From Bacteroidales bacterium (lineage in GTDB: Bacteria > Bacteroidota > Bacteroidia > Bacteroidales > F082): a stretch of DNA of 64,000 nt. The stretch lies in the NCBI GenBank assembly GCA_023229245.1, contig JALNZU010000003.1, positions 62,001 to 126,000 on the forward strand, given 5' to 3'. The notes below the pieces were generated by a model. It was not told the DNA's origin and ran no database searches. It was given only the letters and a program-made list of their open reading frames with translations. Below, piece after piece: positions 9,464 through 18,755 of the stretch (position 1 is the first letter of the stretch; the number at the start of each line of letters is the position of its first letter). A program made the position numbers and the translations under genes.

Positions 9464-10333
9464 TTAATCAATCATCACAACTAAATAGCGTGATGCGCTC
9501 CAGAAGTCGTCGGGAAATAATATTCTCAGGCTGTCAATACTTTTTTCACCTATAAACTCATAACTACCAGCTGGATGCACACTCAGCAGGCGAGCCTTTT
9601 TGCTGAACACAGGTAATACAGTCAGATCGCGCAGGTCGGCACGTGTAAATAGCGTCGGATCAAAAGTTTCACTTACTTTCCGACTGCTACCTATTCCAAT
9701 AAAGCCTCCTTCTTTAGTTGTAACACCTTGCTCATCAAGATATTTCTTCGACCCTATCAAATACCAGACAGTATTTTTTTCTACAATCTGCTGTTCGATC
9801 AGCTCGGCTTTGGCCTGACTTAAAGCTTCCATTGCATCCAGGTCTTTTTCAAGATTTTCTATTGCTAATTGTTTATCGGCTAATTCATGTTTAAGCTGGA
9901 CGAGTTCCATATCTTTCTGTTCGATCTGGGCACTCAAATTAGCTATCATTCGCTCTAACTCAACATTTTTCTCACCCGAAGCATTAAATTGCGACTTCAA
10001 CCGATCAAGCATCCGCCGATTCTCTAACAATAGGTCATAAATAGCATTGATATCCCTGTTGATCTCCTCTTCTTTGGTCAGACGCAGCTCATCATCCGTA
10101 TCAGAGATCTCAGTGATCAGACGTTCTTTTGCCTTGATCTCCATCAGGTTTTCCTGTATGGCGTTAAACGTTCGCACATACGACATCATAGAGGTGTCTT
10201 TTTCAACCGACATACTCTCAAGGCTATCTGCATACACAGTAAGACGCTCTATCTCCTTCTTATACTTTTCAGTACACGAAGAAGCAATCCATAGAAAACT
10301 TAATATTCCTATCCAATACACTAACTTTTTCAT
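9464..10333 (-). CDS. coiled-coil lipoprotein, possibly Cbp1-like adhesin family
   Basis: 289-residue exported protein. The N-terminus has a hydrophobic signal ending in a lipobox, WIASSC, with Cys20 as lipidation site, so it is probably anchored in a membrane facing the periplasm or surface. Residues ~20-190 are charged and heptad-rich, a long predicted coiled coil. The C-terminal ~100 residues contain WYLIGSKKYLDEQGV, EGGFIGIGSSRKV and a closing segment FWSASRYLVV. That domain resembles Bacteroidota proteins annotated as Cbp1-family collagen-binding adhesins; this is recalled similarity, unverified. The collagen-binding label should not be taken as function here. It converges on etfA, with a terminator between them. 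Confidence 0.75.
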   Translation of the reverse strand: MKKLVYWIGILSFLWIASSCTEKYKKEIERLTVYADSLESMSVEKDTSMMSYVRTFNAIQENLMEIKAKERLITEISDTDDELRLTKEEEINRDINAIYDLLLENRRMLDRLKSQFNASGEKNVELERMIANLSAQIEQKDMELVQLKHELADKQLAIENLEKDLDAMEALSQAKAELIEQQIVEKNTVWYLIGSKKYLDEQGVTTKEGGFIGIGSSRKVSETFDPTLFTRADLRDLTVLPVFSKKARLLSVHPAGSYEFIGEKSIDSLRILFPDDFWSASRYLVVMID

Positions 10334-10541
10334 AATTCCTGTTGTTTAAATGTATATAACAGTATAACGCTTCGGCAGGAAATTTATTGGTGATAAAAAA
10401 AATAATTGATTCAATAATAGTCTCAAAATTAGTGCCCGATATTCAAAGACTACTAGAGGAGATACTGTAATAGTCAGCTGTTTCTCGGCGATCTACTACA
10501 AAACAATCGGGATTAAAGGGATGGAACAACTATAGATATAT

Positions 10542-10919
10542 TCAAGATTCTTCTTCCTGTTCTGCTTGTGCTGTATAACCGGCGTTGGTATATTTCTCCC
10601 TCAGTTCTTGTATCAGCTCTTCCAACGCATTATGTAGTTTATAAGTTAAAGCTTCATTTTCCTGTATCCGCTGACCTATCTCAGAAAAGTGATTCATCAA
10701 TGCTGCCTTGAAAAGCTCTAACTCGTCAGAAAAATGATGACTATTGCTATCGGCATATTCTTTTAACTGACTCTCTAAAATCATAAAACGCTTGTAACTG
10801 TTTTTCCTATGTATCAAAAAAACAATCAAAAGCAATCCAAAAGCAAAGGCAAAAAAACCTATCAACAAATAGGGCAGCACTTCCGGACTGAAAATAGTAT
10901 CCACTAAACGATCCAACAT
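10542..10919 (-). CDS. small single-pass membrane protein of unknown function
   Basis: 125 residues, no family recognised. A hydrophobic segment at about residues 15-36 is followed by HRKNSYKR, a basic stop-transfer, then a helical and probably coiled-coil region (residues 45-112) rich in Glu, Leu and Gln. The tail is acidic, ending QEEES. The positive-inside rule suggests that the coiled coil faces the cytoplasm. It is monocistronic as far as I can see, with its own well-formed promoter (TTG, 20 bp spacer, TATTTTTG) just upstream, which argues that it is a real gene. Confidence 0.6.
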   Translation of the reverse strand: MLDRLVDTIFSPEVLPYLLIGFFAFAFGLLLIVFLIHRKNSYKRFMILESQLKEYADSNSHHFSDELELFKAALMNHFSEIGQRIQENEALTYKLHNALEELIQELREKYTNAGYTAQAEQEEES

Positions 10920-10952
10920 AAGTCAAACAATAAAAGAGGTTTAAAAAAAAGT

Positions 10953-10983
10953 CAAAAATAGAAACTATTGCGATGATTGTCAA
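10953..10983 (-). promoter_or_regulatory. Bacteroidota-type promoter for the small membrane protein
   Basis: On the minus strand, TTG (10983-10981) and TATTTTTG (10960-10953) are separated by 20 bp, matching the -33 TTG / -7 TAnnTTTG consensus. The -7 box ends 33 bp before the ATG at 10919. Confidence 0.6.
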
Positions 10984-11101
10984 TTTTATATCAAAATATC
11001 ATCAAAAAAGAGTTTTTATCGGTATGCAAATGTATTACGGACAATTCAACCCTTTCCAACGAAGAAGATTCAGAAAATAGATAAGGTTTGAGAATAAATC
11101 G

Positions 11102-11344
11102 TTACTTCTTCCAGATACCAACCCGATTGTTTAAAACAACATTATTTTATGTGGATAGGCGGATATTTCATTTTTGGCAGTTTGGTGTATGTTTTCCAAA
11201 TATTTGTACTGTCCAAAATATATCAAAATGGCGGATTAAATGGATGTCATTATGCCAGGTGATACTCCCTTCACACACAACCTATCTGTTTCAATTCACT
11301 ACTTCTATCGTGTCATATTTTAATTCAAAAGGGCTGTCAATTGA
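11102..11344 (-). pseudogene. possible relic of an IS481-like transposase C-terminus
   Basis: Read on the minus strand from 11344, one frame gives FELKYDTIEVVN, a stop, NR, a stop, then VVCEGSITWHNDIHLI and a further stretch broken by two more stops. IS481-type transposases end in a beta-rich domain with a Y-D-T-x-x-V-V-R...G-x-I-x-W pattern, and the fragment matches this with a small insertion. No upstream catalytic DDE region or terminal inverted repeats could be seen. The assignment is from memory of the family and could be coincidence. Confidence 0.3.
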
Positions 11345-12022
11345 TTGAAAACAGTTTGTTTCTGTTATATTAAATATAAGATAGAATGTTGTATCCACAC
11401 CAATCAAAATATCAGTGCAAACCAGATAAATACTTTCTTTATCTTAATAGCTCGTAATAAACTGATAAACATGGCACCTATGCTATATAAAAGTGTTTTG
11501 ACATACATTAACAGGGTCCTATCTATCCTAAAAGAGCAGAAACGTAACTTTTAGATTCCTCACTACGTTCGGATTGACTAAGCGTGAAGAAGGACAAAAA
11601 GGTTTTCAGAGAAAAAACTCCGAGTCATCTCTAACGGTAGCAAAAAAACTCAAACACGATTCCTCAAAGCTGTTAATGCCAAGTAAATCAATTTATTGTA
11701 CAATCAGTTTATAATCGAAAAAACAGAAAGACAATAGCATCATGCTGATCAGAAAATCGCTGACACCCGATGCAAAACGCCCTCATCATACTAAGGAAAA
11801 TATATTACATAATGTAATGTGACTATAATTGATATATCTTATAAACTTATTATAGAAATTAAACCTGAAATATGTAGAATTAAACTAAACATCCAAATAG
11901 TATGAATGATTTGTTCAACCAATCCTTGCCTGCATCAGGCCGTTTACCACTTTCATGTAAGGGAAGAGAATATCACACTAAAAAAAGCTTTCCTAAATTT
12001 TTGAATATATATTATTCGTATT

Positions 12023-13792
12023 TTAATAAGGAAATCGTTTTTGTTTGTTGGAAGCCTGACTACTCCTTTTACCGGTTTCTTTCTTTTGGTTTGTTTTACC
12101 ACTTTTTGACCGGTCTTTAGCATAAAATTTATTGTCTTCTTGGAGGTGAATCTGAAGTTTTCTTTTATTTCGGCGAGGGTTGGCAAAGGAATCCAGGATC
12201 AGATCAACCGCATCTGTATCCACATCCACATATGAAAATCGATCTAATATATCTATCCGTCCAATTCTGATGTTTCGCGAGCGGGTGTATTCATTGATCA
12301 ACCCGATGATCTGCTGGGGGGTGGCACGATCTTTACGTCCAAGCTGAATAGCCATTCTTGTAAAGCCCTCTTCAGTACTCGGCGCAAAGCTTTTCGACTT
12401 TTGATTTCCTTCTTTAAAAGAGCCGGATCTTGTTAGTTGGCTTTTAGCTCTTTTTTCAATATTGTCTTGTACGTTTAAATCTATCGCATCCCGATAATAA
12501 TCTAAGAACCGGTTAAACTCGATAGCTACAAAGCGTTTGATAATTTCTTCCCGGTTCATCCATTCCAGTTTCCTATAAATTACCGGAAGGAAAGAATCTA
12601 TTTCCTCATGATTCAGTTGTACCTTTTCCATCCGGTCAATATGGTGAAACAATTGCTTTTCGCACACCTGTACACCTGTAGGTATTTTTGCCCGGGCAAA
12701 TTCGCGTCCGATAGTTCTTTCGATAAATTTTATTTTACCCTTTTCTTTCAGATTGATGATGCTGATGCATACGCCAGTTTTATCGGCTCTGCCGGTACGT
12801 CCGCTTCTGTGCAGGTATATATCGGCTTCGTCGGGCAGGTTATAATTGATCACATGGCTCAGGTTTTGCACATCAAGTCCTCTTGCTGCCACATCGGTAG
12901 CAACCAACAGCTGTAGATTACGGTTTCGAAACCGGTTCATCACATGGTCGCGTTGTGCTTGTGAAAGGTCGCCATGCAGTGCATCCACATTATATCCGTC
13001 GCGGATCAACATATCAGCTATTTCCTGCGTCTCTTTTCTTGTCCGGCAAAATACTATGGCATAAATATCAGGATGGTAATCGGCTATACGTTTAAGCGCC
13101 AGATACCGGTCTTTGGCATGAACCATATAATATATATGTTTCACATTAGCTGTACCCGTATTTTTTTGTCCAATAGATTTTATGACAGGTTTATACATGT
13201 ATTTGTTCAGGGTATGCTCAACCTGATCGGGCATGGTAGCTGAGAAAAGTAAGGTTTGTTTATCGGCAGGCATCGTCTGAAGTATAGCGTCTACCTCTTC
13301 CTGAAAGCCCATATCCAACATCTCATCAGCTTCGTCTAATACTACCCATCGTATGCCTGACAAATCAATTTTATTCCGCCTGAGCATATCTTTCATCCTA
13401 CCCGGCGTACCTACTATTATATGAGGATTCGTCTGTAATTGCCTGATCTGTGTTTCAATAGATGCACCACCGTAAACCGCAACAATCTTAAGCTCGGGCA
13501 GAAACCCGGCATAATTGTTCAGATCGCGTGTGATCTGCATGCACAATTCCCGTGTAGGGCACAGAATCACAGCCTGAGTATGGTGCTGTTCGGCACGAAT
13601 ATCTTGCAGTATAGGTAATCCAAAAGCAGCTGTTTTACCTGTCCCGGTTTTTGCAAGGCCTACCAGATCGGTAGGCTGTTGAAGCAAAACTGGAATTACC
13701 TCTGCTTGTACTTGTGTAGGTTCGGTAAAACCAAGCTTTTCAATAGCTTGAAGTAAGGCGGGGTTCAACCCGAGTTCGTGAAAAGTTGTCAT
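12023..13792 (-). CDS. DEAD-box ATP-dependent RNA helicase with DbpA-type RNA-binding domain
   Basis: 589 residues. RNA duplex unwinding in ribosome assembly or mRNA decay and cold adaptation is the usual role. The core has the Q-motif near residue 20, AKTGTGKT (motif I), PTREL (Ia), VLDEADEMLDMGF (motif II), FSATMP (III), and HRSGRTGR (VI). After a charged linker, residues ~475-555 (RMAIQLGRKDRATPQQIIGL onward) form a DbpA-like RNA-binding domain. The C-terminal tail is Lys/Ser/Gln-rich and basic, as in DeaD/CsdA. The ATG at 13792 follows a -7-like TACTTTTG at 13822-13815. It appears monocistronic. Confidence 0.94.
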   Translation of the reverse strand: MTTFHELGLNPALLQAIEKLGFTEPTQVQAEVIPVLLQQPTDLVGLAKTGTGKTAAFGLPILQDIRAEQHHTQAVILCPTRELCMQITRDLNNYAGFLPELKIVAVYGGASIETQIRQLQTNPHIIVGTPGRMKDMLRRNKIDLSGIRWVVLDEADEMLDMGFQEEVDAILQTMPADKQTLLFSATMPDQVEHTLNKYMYKPVIKSIGQKNTGTANVKHIYYMVHAKDRYLALKRIADYHPDIYAIVFCRTRKETQEIADMLIRDGYNVDALHGDLSQAQRDHVMNRFRNRNLQLLVATDVAARGLDVQNLSHVINYNLPDEADIYLHRSGRTGRADKTGVCISIINLKEKGKIKFIERTIGREFARAKIPTGVQVCEKQLFHHIDRMEKVQLNHEEIDSFLPVIYRKLEWMNREEIIKRFVAIEFNRFLDYYRDAIDLNVQDNIEKRAKSQLTRSGSFKEGNQKSKSFAPSTEEGFTRMAIQLGRKDRATPQQIIGLINEYTRSRNIRIGRIDILDRFSYVDVDTDAVDLILDSFANPRRNKRKLQIHLQEDNKFYAKDRSKSGKTNQKKETGKRSSQASNKQKRFPY

Positions 13793-13814
13793 AAATATTT
13801 TTCAAATGAAGCGG

Positions 13815-13822
13815 CAAAAGTA
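13815..13822 (-). promoter_or_regulatory. -7 promoter box upstream of the RNA helicase
   Basis: TACTTTTG on the minus strand (13822-13815) fits TAnnTTTG and lies 22 bp before the helicase ATG. A TTTG 15 bp further upstream is closer than the usual spacing, so the -33 element is uncertain. Confidence 0.45.
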
Positions 13823-13958
13823 CTCTAATTCAACATACAAACGTAGGTTCATCTTGTAAGGTGCAGAAAAAACACCCAAACCCTGAGTGATGAGCATGAA
13901 GCAGAAAACAGGATGAAGCCGGTCGGCCACATTGAACAGCTATACCAGAAGCAATGTA

Positions 13959-14618
13959 TTAGTTTAGGATAGCTAACACAGTTTTTTTTCCTTTGACTTT
14001 GTCACCAAGTTTTACGGTTATCTTAGTATCTGCCGGGAGGTAAAAGTCAACCCTTGAGCCAAAACGGATGATCCCAAATTCATCACCGGCATTTCCTACT
14101 ACACCTGTTTTAGTAAAACAAAGGATTCGTCTTGCTAAGATACCGGCAATCTGCCTTACCAACACCTCGCGGCCCTGCGTATCACGAAATACAATACTAT
14201 TACGCTCGTTTAAAAGAGATGACTTAGGATGATTGGCTATCAAGAACTTACCCGGATGATACTTCAGATATACCACCTCACTATGGAAAGGGAACCAGTT
14301 GACATGCACATTAAAAGGCGACATAAAAACCGATACCTGCTTTCTGATATCTTTAAAATATTCAGGTTCAAACACATCTTCCACAACCACTACTGTTCCA
14401 TCAGCCGATGAATACACACTATCAGCTTCGGCCTGAAGCTTGCGATGTGGAACTCTGAAAAAAGCAATAGTCCAGATACTCCACATCAGACCTAATACTA
14501 TACATACTATATGCACTGTATGTTTGTGCGGCCAAAGCCAGATCACAAAAAACAATATCAGCACTACCAATAACAGGCTTATCAAGATTATGGGATATCC
14601 TACTTTATGTATATGCAT
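13959..14618 (-). CDS. psd: phosphatidylserine decarboxylase (short, archaetidylserine-type)
   Basis: Makes phosphatidylethanolamine from phosphatidylserine in the inner membrane. The proenzyme is 219 residues, as in the short Psd group. Two hydrophobic segments occupy residues ~8-28 and 36-54. The self-cleavage motif is RFGSR, with cleavage expected between Gly187 and Ser188 to form the pyruvoyl group, preceded by GNAGDEFGII. HVNWFPFHSEV is also typical. Its ATG overlaps the cdsA stop by one base (TGATG), so translation is coupled to CDP-diacylglycerol synthase, the enzyme two steps earlier in the same pathway. A phosphatidylserine synthase gene is not in view. Confidence 0.93.
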   Translation of the reverse strand: MHIHKVGYPIILISLLLVVLILFFVIWLWPHKHTVHIVCIVLGLMWSIWTIAFFRVPHRKLQAEADSVYSSADGTVVVVEDVFEPEYFKDIRKQVSVFMSPFNVHVNWFPFHSEVVYLKYHPGKFLIANHPKSSLLNERNSIVFRDTQGREVLVRQIAGILARRILCFTKTGVVGNAGDEFGIIRFGSRVDFYLPADTKITVKLGDKVKGKKTVLAILN

Positions 14619-15442
14619 CAGGAATTAACTATTAGAAGATATATAAACACAAATGGGATGGCAAAGAAAGTGGCATCAAAGCGGTCTAATACACCTCCAT
14701 GCCCCGGTAACAGCTTACCTGAATCTTTCACACCAGCTTCACGCTTCATCTTCGATTCAGTAAGGTCGCCCAAAGTGCCGGATACAATAACGATGACAGC
14801 TATCGTCAAACTGTGTCCCAAGGTGATCCAGTCAAAATAAGAGGCTACCAACCAGGCTACTGCCATGGTAAACACCAGCCCGCCCACACTGCCTTCCCAA
14901 CTCTTTTTAGGCGAGACCCGCTCAAACAACCTATGCTTACCAAAGCGCATTCCTATCAAATAAGCAAATATATCGTTGATCCAAATAAATACGATGACCA
15001 ACAGCAGTAATCCGGCACCTGCCATAGGCCCTACTAAATCGCTCCGGTAAAAATATAGCATCAACGCTAACGGCAATGACACAAAAAACATAGCTGACCA
15101 GTGAATACCCACCACAGTAGTATAGTGTTGGTACTTAGAAAACAACGCATGTATCATAGGGAATATAAGAAAGAAAACAGCTATTGACAGTATTTTTGGC
15201 TCAATATATTCAAGGGCACCTAAAGCTAACAATATATAGACAAGCAAAGCAGGTGTCATATATACTAAAAGCATTTTTTTTCTGATCTCTTTTTGTGTGT
15301 GCAACCGAACTATTTCTACTATTCCAACCGCCGCAAAAAAGAGGAGTACACCTGCTAATAATTGAACCGAATAAAGGATGGATGCTACCATTACAAAGGC
15401 AAATATCAGGCCGTATAAAGTTCTGGTAAGCAGGTTATTCAT
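14618..15442 (-). CDS. cdsA: phosphatidate cytidylyltransferase (CDP-diacylglycerol synthase)
   Basis: Converts phosphatidic acid and CTP to CDP-diacylglycerol, the branch point to phospholipids. The 274-residue polytopic protein has about eight hydrophobic segments. The C-terminal family signature is present: GTLGDLTESKMKREAGVKDS followed by KLLPGHGGVLDRFDA, including the metal-binding Asp residues. WINDIFAYLIGMRFGKH and SPKKSWEGSVGG are also diagnostic. It is fourth in the rsfS-ftsH-LUD-cdsA-psd order common in Bacteroidota and overlaps psd by one base. Confidence 0.95.
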   Translation of the reverse strand: MNNLLTRTLYGLIFAFVMVASILYSVQLLAGVLLFFAAVGIVEIVRLHTQKEIRKKMLLVYMTPALLVYILLALGALEYIEPKILSIAVFFLIFPMIHALFSKYQHYTTVVGIHWSAMFFVSLPLALMLYFYRSDLVGPMAGAGLLLLVIVFIWINDIFAYLIGMRFGKHRLFERVSPKKSWEGSVGGLVFTMAVAWLVASYFDWITLGHSLTIAVIVIVSGTLGDLTESKMKREAGVKDSGKLLPGHGGVLDRFDATFFAIPFVFIYLLIVNS

Positions 15443-15503
15443 AGATTAGAGTTCAAAAATATGACGGTTCGTGGCCAAAGCTACAAAATTTCAGGCTTAG
15501 GTG

Positions 15504-16151
15504 TCAGGTATCATCGGTAAGAAACACAAATATTGCTTTTGGGCCATGTACGCCTTTAATGAATTGTTGTTCTACTGCATTAGAACGACTTGGGCCTGTT
15601 ATGAAAGTAAGTTGCGTTGGCAGTGAAGTCGGGTATTTTTTGTTCAGTTCCTGCATGGCTGTTTTAATGGTGGATTTCACCTGTGAGGCAAAAGCCATCA
15701 CTATGTGCACATCTGCGCGGGAAAATATTTCTCTGCTACCTGCATCTGTATCCGACACTACCACAGTTCCGGTAGCAGCTATCAGGGCTTCGCAGCTTGT
15801 AAGTGATACACAAAGACTATTGTCAGTCGGATGAGTAGAAACATATGGGATCTCGGCTGCCGACAAGATCGAACTGATGCGTTTGTTCTGGCACCACAAC
15901 CGGCTCCAGTTCATTTTCTCCATCAGATTAGCCAAATTATCTATAAATGCCCGTTCATTTTCGCAATAGATAAAAAATCCGCCTGCCTTGATAAATTCCT
16001 GACCAAATATCACTTCAGGCTCTTCCTCAGGATCATCAACCTTAATGATATCACCCGAAAAATCTAAGGCCTGATAGGGATTGTCTATTTTTTCTATCAA
16101 TGCATTACGAACCTTTGTCAAAATTTGCTCCTTAGGTGTACTTTCTTGCAT
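15504..16151 (-). CDS. LUD-domain protein, LutC/YkgG-like
   Basis: 215-residue protein of the LutC/YkgG (DUF162, LUD) family, associated in other bacteria with the LutABC lactate oxidation complex. Segments that fit are TSCEALIAATGTVVVSDTDA and the C-terminal FITGPSRSNAVEQQFIKGVH-G-P. No LutA or LutB partner is nearby. In Bacteroidota a single LUD gene lying between ftsH and cdsA is a recurrent arrangement, so it may have a different, housekeeping role that is not known. It begins 133 bp after the ftsH stop and ends 61 bp before cdsA. Confidence 0.82.
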   Translation of the reverse strand: MQESTPKEQILTKVRNALIEKIDNPYQALDFSGDIIKVDDPEEEPEVIFGQEFIKAGGFFIYCENERAFIDNLANLMEKMNWSRLWCQNKRISSILSAAEIPYVSTHPTDNSLCVSLTSCEALIAATGTVVVSDTDAGSREIFSRADVHIVMAFASQVKSTIKTAMQELNKKYPTSLPTQLTFITGPSRSNAVEQQFIKGVHGPKAIFVFLTDDT

Positions 16152-16284
16152 CTGTGTAAGCTTTTGTCATCCGTTTTTAGATAAGCAACTCCAAAAATTT
16201 TAGCCTAATCGAATCACTATTTATCTATTTAATTTAATCATAAATGAGTCCAAAAATGATGATTCAATTAAGTGTGCGAGCTTT

Positions 16285-18324
16285 TCATTGGGTTGTTTGT
16301 GTGTCCATATCGTGTATAGGTTCTTCTGTTTTGATTTCAGGCGATTCTTCTTTTTCTATAGCTGCTTGAGGTGAAGGTATTTCTTCTTTCACCCAGGGTC
16401 TTTTGCCGAACACAGTTTCTAAATCTTCGCCAAAGATGACTTCTTTTTCCAGCAGCTTGTTTGCCAATTTAGTAAGACCTTCCTTATTCTCCTGTAATAT
16501 TTCCACTGCTTTTTTATATGCACTTTCTACTATGACGCTGATTTCCTGATCGATCAGTTCGTTAGTTTTCTCACTAAATGGTTTATTAAATGCAAACTCC
16601 TGTTGCCCTGTTGAATCATAGAAGCTTATATTTCCAAGCTTTTTACTGAGCCCATAATAAGTTACCATTGCATATGCCTGTTTGGTTACTTTTTCGAGGT
16701 CGTTCAATGCACCTGTTGATATTTCTCCAAAGATCACCTCTTCAGCTGCTCGTCCTCCCAGAGTTGCCACTAACTCGTCAAACAATTGTTCATAGGTGGT
16801 AATTGATCTTTCTTCTGGCAGATACCATGCAGCTCCCAACGACTTACCTCTTGGCACTATAGTTACTTTCACCAATGGATGAGCATGCTCCAGCAGCCAG
16901 CTGACTGTTGCATGACCTGCTTCATGAAATGCTACTACTTTCTTTTCGGAAGGTGAAATAATTTTACTCTTTTTCTCTAATCCTCCGATGATGCGATCGA
17001 TAGCGTCCATGAAGTCCTGCTTGGTAATCATATCGTGGTTATGTCTTGCTGCTATAAGAGCTGCTTCGTTGCACACATTGGCTATATCAGCACCTGAGAA
17101 TCCCGGTGTTTGTCTGGCTAAGAAATCTTTATCTACCTCGTTTGATAGTTTCAATGGGCGCATATGTACGGCAAATATTTCTTTTCTGCCTTCTAAGTCA
17201 GGTAGTTCAACATATATCTGTCGGTCGAATCGTCCGGCCCTCAAGAGAGCTCTATCTAATATATCAGCTCTGTTTGTAGCTGCCAGAACGATCACACCTG
17301 AATTAGTTGTAAAGCCATCCATCTCAGTAAGAAGCTGGTTGAGAGTATTTTCTCGTTCGTCATTAGCTCCTGTAGCAGGATTTCTGCCACGTGCCCTCCC
17401 TATCGCATCAATTTCGTCGATAAAGATGATACATGGCGATTTCTCTTTAGCTTGCTTAAACAGGTCGCGCACACGTGAAGCGCCAACACCCACAAACATC
17501 TCCACAAAATCACTTCCGGATATAGAGAAAAAAGGCACATGGGCTTCACCAGCTACCGATTTGGCTAACAAAGTCTTACCAGTTCCAGGAGGGCCTACAA
17601 GGAGTACCCCTTTAGGTATCTTACCGCCTAACTTGGTATATTTTTCAGGTTGCTTTAAGAAGTCAACAATCTCAATGATCTCAACCTTGGCTTCCTCCAA
17701 TCCGGCTACATCTTTGAAGGTCACATTCACATTCGTATTTCTATCAAATAGCTGTGCTTTCGACTTACCTATATTGAACAACTGGCCTCCCGCACCACCA
17801 GTATTACGGCTCATCATGCGCATGATAAAAAACCATAGTCCAACCAGCAGCAGTATAGGTAAAATCCAGCCTAATACATCTGAAGTCCAATTACGGCGGG
17901 TGATATTGTTGATATATACTGGATTCTCGCGTCCTTGCTGAACAGATTTCACATCTTCTTCAAAGGTAGATACCTCACCTATCTGATAAACAAACTGAGG
18001 CTGAGTACTACCCAAACTACGGTTTAGCTCATTTTCATTTTTAGGTGTCAACTCATAGCGTTCAAACGCTTCTGACCTGATATAAATTTCCGCCATCTCC
18101 CGGTTTACTAAGTCAATCTTTTCAACATCTCCGTTTTCTAGCATAGCGATCAATTGTCCCTTGTCAATACGCTTCGGACTTGTACCCCAATTAGTAAACT
18201 GAAGTGCTATAAATACCAGTGCCAGAACACCATACAACCAATAAAAGTTAAACTTGGGAGTACGTTTATTCTCTGGTTTTTTAGGGGGGCCTGCTGGCCT
18301 TTTAGTATTGTTTTCCTTGTTCAT
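16285..18324 (-). CDS. ftsH: ATP-dependent zinc metalloprotease FtsH
   Basis: Membrane-anchored AAA+ protease that degrades misfolded membrane proteins and regulatory proteins. It is 679 residues. Transmembrane segments are at ~29-44 and ~151-168, with a periplasmic domain between them. Walker A GPPGTGKT is at 244-251, Walker B IIFIDEIDA at 299-307, the second-region-of-homology arginines are in LLRAGRFDRQI, and the zinc-binding HEAGH is at 467-471. The pore Phe is in FVEMFVGVGAS. The N-terminus has a Pro/Lys-rich cytoplasmic extension and the C-terminus an acidic Glu/Pro tail, both common in the phylum. It follows rsfS by 29 bp, so the two are probably co-transcribed. Confidence 0.98.
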   Translation of the reverse strand: MNKENNTKRPAGPPKKPENKRTPKFNFYWLYGVLALVFIALQFTNWGTSPKRIDKGQLIAMLENGDVEKIDLVNREMAEIYIRSEAFERYELTPKNENELNRSLGSTQPQFVYQIGEVSTFEEDVKSVQQGRENPVYINNITRRNWTSDVLGWILPILLLVGLWFFIMRMMSRNTGGAGGQLFNIGKSKAQLFDRNTNVNVTFKDVAGLEEAKVEIIEIVDFLKQPEKYTKLGGKIPKGVLLVGPPGTGKTLLAKSVAGEAHVPFFSISGSDFVEMFVGVGASRVRDLFKQAKEKSPCIIFIDEIDAIGRARGRNPATGANDERENTLNQLLTEMDGFTTNSGVIVLAATNRADILDRALLRAGRFDRQIYVELPDLEGRKEIFAVHMRPLKLSNEVDKDFLARQTPGFSGADIANVCNEAALIAARHNHDMITKQDFMDAIDRIIGGLEKKSKIISPSEKKVVAFHEAGHATVSWLLEHAHPLVKVTIVPRGKSLGAAWYLPEERSITTYEQLFDELVATLGGRAAEEVIFGEISTGALNDLEKVTKQAYAMVTYYGLSKKLGNISFYDSTGQQEFAFNKPFSEKTNELIDQEISVIVESAYKKAVEILQENKEGLTKLANKLLEKEVIFGEDLETVFGKRPWVKEEIPSPQAAIEKEESPEIKTEEPIHDMDTQTTQ

Positions 18325-18353
18325 TAATTGCCTTCTGATTTACTTCTTCAAAT

Positions 18354-18725
18354 TTATGCTTCATATGCGGTCAGCTGAGCATCTGCCCATAACTTTTCGA
18401 TCTTATAAAAGTCACGCGTGTTTTCTAAAAACACATGGACAACCACATCTATGTAATCAATCAAAATCCATTCCGCATTTTCAAATCCTTCTTTATTATA
18501 GGGTTTTACCCCTGTTTGTTTACTAACCTTTTCGAGTATGTGGTCGGCTATTGCTCCTACCTGAGTTTTAGATGCTGCATGACAGATCACAAAATAATCG
18601 GTTACGGCTGTATGTATAGTCTTGAGATTTAAACTGACAATATTGCTGCCTTTTCTATCCTGCATAGTTTGCACAATTACCTCCAGAACCAATTCGGGAT
18701 TATCATACTGATGGCGTTCTCTCAT
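18354..18725 (-). CDS. rsfS: ribosome silencing factor
   Basis: Binds uL14 on the large ribosomal subunit and blocks subunit joining during starvation. The protein is 123 residues. Family features are VQTMQDRKGSNIVSLNL near the N-terminus, DYFVICHAASKTQVGAIADH, and AEWILIDYIDVVVHVFLEN followed by YKIEKLWADA. It is the first gene of the ftsH operon and diverges from birA across a 202 bp gap, a gene order common in Bacteroidota. Confidence 0.95.
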   Translation of the reverse strand: MRERHQYDNPELVLEVIVQTMQDRKGSNIVSLNLKTIHTAVTDYFVICHAASKTQVGAIADHILEKVSKQTGVKPYNKEGFENAEWILIDYIDVVVHVFLENTRDFYKIEKLWADAQLTAYEA

Positions 18726-18747
18726 TCAATGCATTTTAATAACACAA

Positions 18748-18755
18748 CAAAATTA
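18748..18755 (-). promoter_or_regulatory. -7 promoter box upstream of rsfS-ftsH
   Basis: TAATTTTG on the minus strand (18755-18748) fits TAnnTTTG and ends 22 bp before the rsfS ATG. No clear -33 TTG is at the expected distance. Confidence 0.5.

Larger units (their letters stand above)
10920..12022. other. 1.1 kb AT-rich region without a convincing gene
   Basis: Besides the promoter at its left edge, this stretch holds no ORF with protein-like composition. Three short plus-strand ORFs (11088-11348, 11345-11554, 11902-12120) are rich in Phe, Ile, Tyr and Cys, lack plausible domains and look like chance. The third antisenses the end of the RNA helicase gene. Two items stand out: a minus-strand frame with interrupted transposase-like sequence (11102-11344), and a phrase GATTCCTCACTACGTTCGGA at 11554-11573 of a type I associate with dispersed intergenic repeats in this phylum. 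Confidence 0.7.

Noticed and set aside
11088..11554. Two short plus-strand ORFs in the gene-free interval
   Set aside because: Composition is that of random AT-rich DNA, there is no start context or promoter, and the opposite strand gives the more protein-like reading.
16988..17941. 317-codon ORF on the plus strand
   Set aside because: It is entirely antisense to the AAA domain of ftsH, whose motifs are intact; the translation is Ser/Ile/Leu-rich without domain features.
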